Shown one piece after another: positions 1 to 5,759 of a stretch of DNA of 7,909 nucleotides. This stretch comes from an uncultured Flavobacteriia bacterium. Lineage in GTDB: Bacteria > Bacteroidota > Bacteroidia > Flavobacteriales > Flavobacteriaceae. A program made the position numbers and the translations under genes. The stretch lies in contig CAMLRV010000096.1 of assembly GCA_946482495.1 (NCBI GenBank), positions 1 to 7,909 on the forward strand, in the 5' to 3' direction. The notes beneath the pieces are model-generated. The model had not been told where the DNA came from. It ran no database searches and saw nothing but the letters and a program-made list of their open reading frames with translations. How positions within the stretch are numbered: position 1 is the stretch's first letter; each line of letters begins with the position of its first letter.

Positions 1-941
1 CCTTTTCTGTCTTGTAAAACCTCTTTTATTTGTTTGTTATTTTCAATGATTAACTCGTTGTTTTCGATATAAATCTTAATGTGTAACGGTTTTTTCTCAC
101 TTACTATATTGTGTTTGATGCAATTTTCTAATAACAATTGTAAAGAAAGTGGAACTACTTTTGCTTCTTCTGTCATTGCGATATCTGATGCCATTTCAAA
201 TTCTGGTAATTCGAAAGTAATACTGTTTTCAAAACGCATTTTCAATAAATTCATATATGTTTTGGCAAACTTTAATTCCTCTTCAACCGAAACCAATTCT
301 TTATCTTTTTGTTCTAAAACATAGCGATACACTTTTGATAACGAAGTGGTGAATCGTTGAGCCGCATCCGGATTTTCTTCAATTAAAGAACTTAATACAT
401 TTAAACTATTGAATAGAAAATGTGGGTCGATTTGGTTTTTTAAACTTTCAAACTGTGCCGAAGCCGAACCAGCAATAATTTTTTGTTCTTTAACTTTACT
501 TTCGTTGTAAGCTTTGTAAAAATAAAAGGCATGAAAAGCTAGTGACACAACTAATGTTATGATGACAGAAACCAAGTAATTTGATATCGTTTCTTGACTT
601 AAAAATTCTGAAAAAGAGCGTTGTTCGATAATAACATCTTCAAAAATTCTCAATAAGAAAATTACGAATATCGAAACTAAAAAAGACGAAACAAAACCAA
701 TTATAATTCTTCTGCGCGTAAATCTTTCTACTTGAAATACTTTATCTAAATAAATGAATAAAGTGGCGTTGGCGAAATATATCGAAAGTCCGTACAACAT
801 GGTGTAGCCAAAATTTACTAACAAATTGTTATCCAATTTGATTGTATTTCCTGTGATTATTCTTATCAATAGTAATACAACGAATATTGAAATGGCTATG
901 ATTAAAGCTCTTGGAATTTCTTTTATTAATTTATTGATCAT
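1..941 (-). CDS. LytS/YehU-type sensor histidine kinase, 3' end cut off
   Basis: This is the N-terminal 313 residues of a membrane sensor histidine kinase; the gene starts at 941 and runs off the left edge. Four hydrophobic segments (about residues 11-29, 41-63, 79-98 and 121-142) form the membrane part. A short linker leads to the phosphoacceptor box NQIDPHFLFNSLN at about 169-181, with His174 as the likely phosphorylated residue. This is the hallmark of the His_kinase (LytS/YehU/AgrC-like) family, not of the classical HisKA type. The N-box (SLQLLLENCIKHN, about 266-278) begins the ATPase domain; the G-box lies beyond the edge. Such kinases normally phosphorylate a response regulator with a LytTR DNA-binding domain, which would be expected just downstream outside the window. 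The gene follows the exported TPR-like gene by 44 nt in the same direction, suggesting co-transcription. The input signal cannot be told from sequence. Confidence 0.93.
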   Translation of the reverse strand, partial: MINKLIKEIPRALIIAISIFVVLLLIRIITGNTIKLDNNLLVNFGYTMLYGLSIYFANATLFIYLDKVFQVERFTRRRIIIGFVSSFLVSIFVIFLLRIFEDVIIEQRSFSEFLSQETISNYLVSVIITLVVSLAFHAFYFYKAYNESKVKEQKIIAGSASAQFESLKNQIDPHFLFNSLNVLSSLIEENPDAAQRFTTSLSKVYRYVLEQKDKELVSVEEELKFAKTYMNLLKMRFENSITFELPEFEMASDIAMTEEAKVVPLSLQLLLENCIKHNIVSEKKPLHIKIYIENNELIIENNKQIKEVLQDRK

Positions 942-985
942 CTTTTTTGATTTTGCAAATGAATACTGCGTTTTGTAAAGATAGT

Positions 986-1609
986 TTATTTACAGCTTTC
1001 GGCTTGTTGTTTAGCTCTTTCTAATCCCCAAGTTGGGTGTAAAGGTGTTTCTGGTTTAAATTTAGCAAATAAATCGATAGAAGCTTTAATCTTTTCACAC
1101 ATTGCTGAAGTATCTCCACCAAAATATTCGGCACCCCCTTTTTCAAATTCAGCTTTATGGAACACAACTCTTGGGTTTTCTGGAGCAATTTTTTCTGCTT
1201 TTTCGTATAAATACATTACATCTCCGTATAATTTTTGTCCGTTAGTCATTGGATCATAAACAATCCAAGCTGTGTGAATCATTGCTTGCATGACTAAAAC
1301 CTCTGCGTTTTCTGGCTGCATTACATTTATTTCGTCTTGAGCTTTTTGAGCCGCTTCTAATAAGGTTTTCATTTTTGTTTTGTCTTGTTCTCCAAAAGCT
1401 TGAAATGTATTAATTGCAGCTACATAATATTTTGGTAACCAGTTTGTTTTTTCTACCGATGCAATTCTTTCAAATTGTGCAATGGCTTCCGTGTTTTTTC
1501 CTTCGCCCCATAATTTTAAAGCGTTGCCCATTCCTTTTTCAAATTGTGTTTGAGCCGATGCTACAAAACTTATTAATACGAATGCTACTGTTGTGATTAA
1601 TTTTACCAT
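986..1609 (-). CDS. Exported TPR-like protein of unknown function
   Basis: This 207-residue protein starts with a clear type I signal peptide: a Lys3 n-region, a hydrophobic core to about residue 16, and an ASA-Q cleavage site near 19/20. The absence of a lipobox Cys argues for a soluble periplasmic protein and not a lipoprotein. The mature part is helical, with TPR-like helix pairs, for example GEGKNTEAIAQFERIA at about 35-50 and YLYEKAEKIAPENPRVVFHKA at about 133-153. Two cysteines, Cys171 and Cys206, near the C-terminus could form a disulfide. TPR modules mediate protein contacts, but no ligand can be inferred. The gene lies 44 nt upstream of a LytS-type histidine kinase and is probably its operon partner, so it could help sense an envelope condition or be an output of the pathway. 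The start is set by the signal peptide. Similar small exported TPR proteins are common in Flavobacteriaceae. Confidence 0.85.
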   Translation of the reverse strand: MVKLITTVAFVLISFVASAQTQFEKGMGNALKLWGEGKNTEAIAQFERIASVEKTNWLPKYYVAAINTFQAFGEQDKTKMKTLLEAAQKAQDEINVMQPENAEVLVMQAMIHTAWIVYDPMTNGQKLYGDVMYLYEKAEKIAPENPRVVFHKAEFEKGGAEYFGGDTSAMCEKIKASIDLFAKFKPETPLHPTWGLERAKQQAESCK

Positions 1610-1659
1610 GATTTCTAATTTTTTGTTATTGTTTAATTTGTTCTTCTAATTTGATGAAG

Positions 1660-1667
1660 CAAAGTTG
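1660..1667 (-). promoter_or_regulatory. Possible Bacteroidetes-type -7 element for the exported TPR-like gene
   Basis: The minus strand reads CAACTTTG here, one fixed position off the Bacteroidetes primary sigma -7 consensus TAnnTTTG. Transcription would start near 1655, leaving a leader of about 45 nt before the ATG at 1609. No TTG sits at the expected -33 position. That fits an activator-dependent promoter, but also a chance match in AT-rich DNA. Confidence 0.3.
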
Positions 1668-1700
1668 CGTTAGAATGTTCATGTATAAAATTTAAAACTA

Positions 1701-1735
1701 CCGAATTGTAATTTTTTATGGATGAATTGTAATTT
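1701..1735 (-). promoter_or_regulatory. Candidate LytTR-type regulator site (paired direct repeats)
   Basis: A 12-bp sequence, AAATTACAATTC on the minus strand, occurs exactly twice (plus-strand 1703-1714 and 1724-1735), 21 bp apart. Within it, minus-strand 9-mers ACAATTCAT (1722-1730) and ACAATTCGG (1701-1709) each match the published LytTR consensus [TA][AC][CA]GTTN[AG][TG] at all but the fourth position. They are separated by 12 bp, the usual spacer for this family. The pair would lie about 45-80 bp upstream of the possible start of transcription, a normal activator position, in front of an operon encoding a LytS-type kinase. A caveat is that the adjacent heptamer array has a 7-bp period, and ATGGATG at 1718-1724 is in phase with it, so the 21-bp period could be a decayed part of that array. 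Confidence 0.4.
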
Positions 1736-1738
1736 GAG

Positions 1739-1808
1739 TTGGAAGATGGAAGCTGGAAGTTGGAGGCTGGAAGTTGGAGGCTGGAAGTTGGAAGATGGAA
1801 GTTGGAAA
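1739..1808. repeat. Heptanucleotide tandem array, ten copies of NTGGAAG
   Basis: Seventy bases divide exactly into ten 7-bp units of the form NTGGAAG. In order the units begin T, A, C, T, C, T, C, T, A, T. The fourth and sixth have a G in place of the first A of the AAG end (TTGGAGG), and the last ends AAA. A 14-bp higher-order unit, CTGGAAGTTGGAGG, occurs twice in a row (1753-1780), and a third near-copy follows at 1781-1794, indicating expansion by slippage or unequal exchange. The array is purine-rich on the plus strand and non-coding. Since 7 is not a multiple of 3, it opens a spurious reading frame on the minus strand rich in Leu, Pro, Ser, Asn and Gln. Copy number may vary between strains. 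Confidence 0.92.
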
Positions 1809-1832
1809 ATTTTGTAAAATTTAATTTTTTTT

Positions 1833-1935
1833 GCCACGAATGCACGAATTTTATTTCGGAAGGATTCGATTTAATTCGAATTTTCGTCAAAGACGAATGA
1901 CTTAATAATTTGTTTTTAATTCGTGAATTCGTGGC
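1833..1935. repeat. Long-loop inverted repeat of GCCACGAAT type
   Basis: The left arm GCCACGAATGCACGAATT (1833-1850) and the reverse complement of the right arm, GCCACGAATTCACGAATT (1918-1935), match at 17 of 18 positions. Each arm itself contains CACGAAT twice. The copy TTGTAAAA also occurs in inverted orientation outside both arms (1812-1819 and 1943-1950), so the true element may be wider. The 67-bp loop holds a perfect small hairpin TTCGTC-AAA-GACGAA (1883-1897) and a 10-bp palindrome AATTCGAATT (1873-1882). There is no open reading frame and no convincing target-site duplication. From memory, GCCACGAATTCACGAATT-like sequences recur between genes in Flavobacterium genomes, so this is probably one copy of a dispersed REP/MITE-like family. 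Confidence 0.75.
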
Positions 1936-1955
1936 GAATATTTTTTACAATTTCT

Positions 1956-1963
1956 TATTTTTA
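1956..1963 (+). promoter_or_regulatory. Possible -7 element for the ABM-domain gene
   Basis: TATTTTTA matches TAnnTTTG except for the last base and sits 18 bp before the ATG at 1982, which would give a very short leader. No TTG is found at the -33 position, which falls in the right arm of the inverted repeat. The match is weak in such AT-rich DNA. Confidence 0.25.
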
Positions 1964-1981
1964 CAATAGAAAAATCAATTT

Positions 1982-2284
1982 ATGGAAACACCTTACTATG
2001 CAGTTATATTTACATCTAAAAGAACAGAATTAGATGAAAATTACTCAGAAATGGCAATGAAAATGGAAACTTTAGCGAACCAACAACCTGGTTTTTTAGG
2101 TGTAGAATCAGCGCGTAATGAAATAGGAATTACCGTTTCGTATTGGGAAAGTTTAGAAGCGATTGCCAATTGGAAACAAAATTTAGATCATTTAGATGCG
2201 CAATTTTTAGGCAGACAAAAATGGTATGAAAACTATACGGTTCGAATTGCGAGAGTAGAGAAGGAGTATAGTTTTGAGAAGTAA
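1982..2284 (+). CDS. Antibiotic biosynthesis monooxygenase (ABM)-fold protein
   Basis: This complete 100-residue protein belongs to the small dimeric alpha/beta-barrel (ABM, PF03992-like) superfamily. The signature runs through almost all of it: an N-terminal strand AVIFTSKRT (7-15), a helix with MAMKMETLANQQPGFLG (24-40), then ITVSYWESLEAIANWK (50-65), H70, and GRQKWYENYTVRIARVEKEY (77-96). This is the common bacterial subgroup often labelled YqjZ-like or simply ABM family. Members of the wider fold include heme-degrading and quinone-forming monooxygenases, but this subgroup has no firmly assigned reaction, so an enzymatic role is only possible. There is no signal peptide, so it should be cytoplasmic. 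It is the only plus-strand gene here and a single-gene unit: repeat-rich DNA lies upstream and a terminator starts 13 nt after the stop codon. Confidence 0.9.
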   Translation: METPYYAVIFTSKRTELDENYSEMAMKMETLANQQPGFLGVESARNEIGITVSYWESLEAIANWKQNLDHLDAQFLGRQKWYENYTVRIARVEKEYSFEK

Positions 2285-2296
2285 TGTTATTTTATA

Positions 2297-2326
2297 AAAA
2301 AAAGACTGCGAAAGCAGTCTTTTTTT
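2297..2326. terminator. Bidirectional hairpin terminator between convergent genes
   Basis: A perfect 13-bp stem (2297-2309 with 2314-2326) closes on a GAAA tetraloop of the stable GNRA class. The core is AAGACTGC/GCAGTCTT, flanked by A residues on the left and T residues on the right. It therefore gives a U-run after the stem whichever strand is transcribed. It lies between the stop of the plus-strand ABM gene (2284) and the stop of the minus-strand DUF349 gene (2330), and should serve both. Confidence 0.93.
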
Positions 2327-2329
2327 ATT

Positions 2330-4258
2330 TTACATAGCTTGTAACTTTTTCAGTTTGTCTTTCCAAAGTTGTAATTCCTCTTTGTGTTTGGCAATATTTT
2401 TTTGCACTTCTTTTATAAAAGGATTATCACCTTTTGCATTACTGAAAAAGCCAATATTGTTTTCTAATTGGTTGATTTCGTGTTTCAATTCATCAATTTT
2501 CTTTCTCATGAAAATTTGCTCGTTCACAATCGCTCTTTGGTCGTTTCCTTCCGAAAGTTGCTCTAAACGGTTGCTAAATTTCATCATTTCAGAATCTTTT
2601 TTAGACAAGCTTAGTTTTTCAAATAAAGCATCTAAAATTTTATTGAATTTTCCTTCTACATGACGACGATTTTGTGGTACTTTACCAAATTCTTTCCAAG
2701 TTGCAATATGTGCTTTAATGGCATCTAAATCGGTTTTGTGGTCGCCTACTAATTCAAAAGATTTTAAAGTTTCTAAATATTCTTTTTTCTTTTCGAAAGC
2801 TTCCACTTCAATTGCAATTTCTTCTTTTCTAGATTCGTGTAATCTATCGAAATATGCGTTACACGTTTTTTTGAAAGTTTCCCAAATTTCGTCAGATTGT
2901 TTTCTTGGTACATGTCCAATTTTTTTCCATTCTTCCTGAATTTGTTTCATGATTGGAGTTGTTGCTTCAAAATCTTCCGTATCTACGTTGGCTTTTGCTT
3001 TTTCAATTAAAGCTAGTTTCAATTCTAAATTACGGTGTTGTACACTTTTAATGTCTTTATAAAACGAATTTTTAGTTGCATTAAAATTACGAACAGCATT
3101 TTTGAAGTTTGTCCAAGTTTCTTCTGTAACTTCAGCTGGAACACGTCCTGTTTTAAAGAAAGCTTCGCGTAAAGCTTCTAACTTAGCAATTTGAACTTGC
3201 CACTCCGAATGGTTTGCTACTTTTTCAGCACCTAATGCATTAATTTGAGCAATAATATCTTTTTTCTGAGCTAAATTTGCGTGTTCTTTTTCTTTTAATT
3301 GAGAAGATAAAGCCTCACGTTTGTCATGAATTAATTTAGTAATTTCACTAAACTCATGCCAAATTTTTTCTCTATTTTCTTTATCAACTGGTCCGATTTC
3401 TTCTTTCCAAACACGGTGTAATAATTGTAATTCTCTAAAAGCTTTATTAACATCAGCTTGATCTACTAATACTTTGGCTTTTTCAATTATTTCTAATTTT
3501 TGCTCTAAGTTATTTTTAAAATCAGCATCTCTAATTTCTCTATCTAAATGAACAATTTCATAAAATCTGTCCATATGGAAATGAAAATTATTCCATACTA
3601 AATTGTATTTGTCTTTAGGAATAGCTCCACAGTTTTTCCAACGTTCTCTAATGTCGTTGAATTTTTTGAACATTTCTGAAATGTTAGAATCATTGCTTGC
3701 AATTAAAGCTTTTAATTCTTCAATTAGATTAGTTCTTTGTGTTAAGTTATTTTTTAACTGATTTTGTATGTTATTGAAATTTGCATTTCTTTTCGTGCGA
3801 TAATTTTCTAATAAATGATCAAATTTCACTTTTAAAGGCGAGTGGTATTCAAATTCTGTTGTGGGATCATTTTCAGCATAAAATGCAGCACGTTTTTCCT
3901 CTATCATGTGGTGATAGTGGTTTAAAAACGCTTTTTTCACATCTTCAATTTGATTTTTAAAAATTAGTGCTTTTTCATGACCCACTAAAGTTGCCAATTC
4001 ATCCACTAATTCTTCTAAAGAAAGACTGTCGTAATCTTTAACTTCAATTTCTATATCAGCATGAATAGAACCATCTTCGCTAGCTTCCGCTAAATGATTG
4101 TCTATTTCGTCTTGTGCAGAAACAAGTGTATTTACATTATCGTCTTGTGAAACAGTTTCATTTTCATTCTCTACAGAAACTTCTGTATGGTTTTCTGTTG
4201 CGTCTGTTTGCTCTTGTCCATCTGCGTGTTGCAGGTTATCATTCAATTCTTCTAACAT
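2330..4258 (-). CDS. DUF349 repeat protein
   Basis: This 642-residue cytoplasmic protein has no signal peptide or membrane segment. Residues 1-80 are acidic and low in complexity, probably disordered. Five DUF349 repeats follow, each a long helical unit with a W-K/x-x-x-G-x-V/I-P turn: RERWKNCGAIP (204-214), HRVWKEEIGP (281-290), REAFFKTGRVP (364-374), QEEWKKIGHVP (441-451) and IATWKEFGKVP (518-528). The spacing is about 77-83 residues. The third repeat has Phe where the others have Trp. The C-terminus (about 575-640) is charged and likely coiled coil. DUF349 has no established biochemical function; the all-helical, highly charged make-up suggests a scaffold or nucleic-acid/protein binding role, which is only inference. 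It lies 83 nt downstream of aroE, so it may be read through from that operon or have its own promoter; I found no good promoter match in the gap. A strong terminator follows. Confidence 0.92.
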   Translation of the reverse strand: MLEELNDNLQHADGQEQTDATENHTEVSVENENETVSQDDNVNTLVSAQDEIDNHLAEASEDGSIHADIEIEVKDYDSLSLEELVDELATLVGHEKALIFKNQIEDVKKAFLNHYHHMIEEKRAAFYAENDPTTEFEYHSPLKVKFDHLLENYRTKRNANFNNIQNQLKNNLTQRTNLIEELKALIASNDSNISEMFKKFNDIRERWKNCGAIPKDKYNLVWNNFHFHMDRFYEIVHLDREIRDADFKNNLEQKLEIIEKAKVLVDQADVNKAFRELQLLHRVWKEEIGPVDKENREKIWHEFSEITKLIHDKREALSSQLKEKEHANLAQKKDIIAQINALGAEKVANHSEWQVQIAKLEALREAFFKTGRVPAEVTEETWTNFKNAVRNFNATKNSFYKDIKSVQHRNLELKLALIEKAKANVDTEDFEATTPIMKQIQEEWKKIGHVPRKQSDEIWETFKKTCNAYFDRLHESRKEEIAIEVEAFEKKKEYLETLKSFELVGDHKTDLDAIKAHIATWKEFGKVPQNRRHVEGKFNKILDALFEKLSLSKKDSEMMKFSNRLEQLSEGNDQRAIVNEQIFMRKKIDELKHEINQLENNIGFFSNAKGDNPFIKEVQKNIAKHKEELQLWKDKLKKLQAM

Positions 4259-4341
4259 ACTATAATGCTTAAGTTTAAGGGTTCGAAGTTACCAAAATGG
4301 ACGGTAAATTCAAAGAATTTATTTTAATATATGATTAAATG

Positions 4342-5100
4342 TTACTTATTCCAGATTAACCACGCTTTTTCAGCTTGAAAAATTAGCATTTCTTGTCCGT
4401 TTTTGGTTACAGCACCAGCTTTTCTAGCTTTTTTAAGAAAGGCAGTTTCTTCAGGGTTATACACCAAATCAAAAGCTATGTGTTTTGGAGTAAAAAGCGA
4501 ATAATCTAATTTAGGTAATTCGGAAACATTTGGGAACGTTCCAAGTGGGGTAGTGTTAATTACAATTTGATATTCGTTAAAAATATCGGCATTTATTTCA
4601 TGGTAACCGATTTCGTATTCTGAAGGATTTCTTGAAACAAAATCGAATTCAATTTTAAGTTTTTTAAGTGCAAATGCCACGGCTTTACTTGCGCCACCTG
4701 TACCTAAAATTAATGCTTTTTTATGATGACATTTTAAAAGTGGTTGCAAGGCTTTCTTGAAACCATAATAATCAGTGTTATAGCCTTTTAATTTTTTGTT
4801 TTTGGAAACTGTAATACAATTAATTGCTCCAATTTTTTTAGCATTTTTTGAAACTTTATTCAAATAAGGAATGACAGCTTCTTTAAAAGGAATGGTTACG
4901 TTTAAGCCAACTAAACCTTTAGTTTGTAAAACAATTTCAGAAAATTGACTTACACTTTGTATGTCATAATTTTCATATTCACAATTGTGAAAATGATTTT
5001 GCGAGAATTTCTCCGTAAAGTATTTTTTTGAAAAAGAATAACTTATGTTTTTACCGATAAGTCCAACCTTTCGTTGCTTTTTAAGGGTCTTCTTTTTCAT
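4342..5100 (-). CDS. aroE: Shikimate dehydrogenase
   Basis: AroE reduces 3-dehydroshikimate to shikimate with NADPH, a cytoplasmic step of the chorismate pathway to aromatic amino acids, folate and menaquinone. The 252 residues carry the full set of family landmarks. The substrate-binding YSFS lies at 21-24, and NVTIPFK holds the catalytic Lys73. GAINCI follows at 91-96, then NTDYYG with the catalytic Asp110. The Rossmann loop GTGGAS is at 133-138, NTTPLG at 182-187, and DLVYNPEET and NGQEMLIFQAEKAW in the C-terminal part, including Gln236 and Gln242. The length is slightly below the roughly 270 usual for E. coli AroE, as in other Flavobacteria. The N-terminus carries a Lys/Arg-rich extension of about 11 residues before KVGLIG; I see no in-frame alternative start that would remove it. 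The gene begins 5 nt after the DedA stop, so the two are probably translationally linked. Confidence 0.96.
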   Translation of the reverse strand: MKKKTLKKQRKVGLIGKNISYSFSKKYFTEKFSQNHFHNCEYENYDIQSVSQFSEIVLQTKGLVGLNVTIPFKEAVIPYLNKVSKNAKKIGAINCITVSKNKKLKGYNTDYYGFKKALQPLLKCHHKKALILGTGGASKAVAFALKKLKIEFDFVSRNPSEYEIGYHEINADIFNEYQIVINTTPLGTFPNVSELPKLDYSLFTPKHIAFDLVYNPEETAFLKKARKAGAVTKNGQEMLIFQAEKAWLIWNK

Positions 5101-5105
5101 TTTAC

Positions 5106-5750
5106 TTATGCTTTATTCAATTTCGATTTGAAAATTTTAATAAAAATAGGTAAAATCGAGATTAAAACAATACCTAAAACTACTTTTTCAAAATTATTTT
5201 TCACGATATCTATTTGTCCTAAAAAATAACCTAAAAGTGTAATTCCAGCTACCCAAAGAATAGCACCTAAAATACAATTAATTATATAATTTCTGTATTT
5301 CATACTTCCAGCTCCGGCTACAAAAGGAGCTATAGTTCTTACAATTGGTACGAAACGCGCCATAATTACTGCTTTTCCACCATTTTTTTCGAAGAAATCT
5401 TCTGTTTTTTCAATGTATTCTCTTTTTAAGAATAGAATTTTCTTCTTTTCTTTTATGAGTTCACCGAATTTATGACCTACAAAATAATTTAAGTTATCAC
5501 CTAAAAGCGCGGCTAAAATAAGTAATGGAATGATGATGACTAAACTTAATTTTCCTGTAGTAGCAGCAATAACACCGATGGCAAAAAGCATAGAGTCGCC
5601 AGGCAAAAGGGGCATAATTACTAGACCAGTTTCCACAAAAACTACTAGAAATAATATGAAATATATTAAAGTATTGTATTGATCAATTAATTGTGTTATT
5701 ACGGTTAATGGGTCTTTTAAGAAAAGTAGTAAGAAGTCGATAAATTCCAT
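5106..5750 (-). CDS. DedA-family membrane protein
   Basis: This 214-residue inner-membrane protein is of the DedA/SNARE-associated (PF09335) family. Hydrophobic stretches lie at about 27-48, 54-62, 69-83, 155-178 and 188-206, some probably re-entrant. The family motifs are all present: Glu40 and PGD at 50-52, GDNLNYFVGHKFG at 84-96, and the signature RFVPIVRTIAPFVAGAG at 132-148 with Arg132 and Arg138. Family members in other bacteria help recycle undecaprenyl phosphate across the membrane (UptA) and support envelope stress tolerance and proton-motive-force homeostasis (E. coli YqjA/YghB). Which of these applies here is not shown by sequence alone. The gene starts 9 nt after the TPR gene and ends 5 nt before aroE, so it is very likely the middle gene of one transcript. 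This aroE neighbour set recurs in Flavobacteriaceae as I remember it. Confidence 0.94.
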   Translation of the reverse strand: MEFIDFLLLFLKDPLTVITQLIDQYNTLIYFILFLVVFVETGLVIMPLLPGDSMLFAIGVIAATTGKLSLVIIIPLLILAALLGDNLNYFVGHKFGELIKEKKKILFLKREYIEKTEDFFEKNGGKAVIMARFVPIVRTIAPFVAGAGSMKYRNYIINCILGAILWVAGITLLGYFLGQIDIVKNNFEKVVLGIVLISILPIFIKIFKSKLNKA

Positions 5751-5759
5751 TGATTTGGC

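Larger units (their letters stand above)
1610..1981. other. 372-bp repeat-rich intergenic region
   Basis: This gap separates two divergent genes: the minus-strand exported TPR-like gene and the plus-strand ABM gene. I see no credible coding gene. The one longer reading frame, 1633-1890 on the minus strand, is a translation of the repeats themselves. From left to right it holds a short leader and possible -7 element for the minus-strand gene, a 21-bp-period direct repeat pair, a heptamer array, an inverted repeat with a smaller hairpin in its loop, and a possible promoter for the plus-strand gene. Each is listed separately. Confidence 0.85.

Noticed and set aside
1633..1890. An 85-residue minus-strand reading frame in the intergenic region
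   Set aside because: Most of it is a translation of the heptamer array and inverted repeat (Leu-Pro-Ser-Asn-Gln-rich), with no recognisable domain. It is likely to be misannotated as a hypothetical protein.
1824..1946. ATTTTTT on both sides of the inverted repeat as a possible target-site duplication
   Set aside because: The copies are runs of T in AT-rich DNA and do not abut the arms at equal distances, so they are not evidence of insertion.
2388..2406. A plus-strand sigma-54-like sequence, TTGGCA followed by TTGCA
   Set aside because: The GG and GC are two bases too far apart and the site lies inside the DUF349 coding region on the opposite strand, with no gene to drive.
4268..4279. Short inverted repeat CTTAA-GT-TTAAG in the aroE-DUF349 gap
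   Set aside because: The stem is too short and weak for a terminator, the loop is only two bases, and no T-run follows. I also found no convincing TAnnTTTG promoter in this gap.
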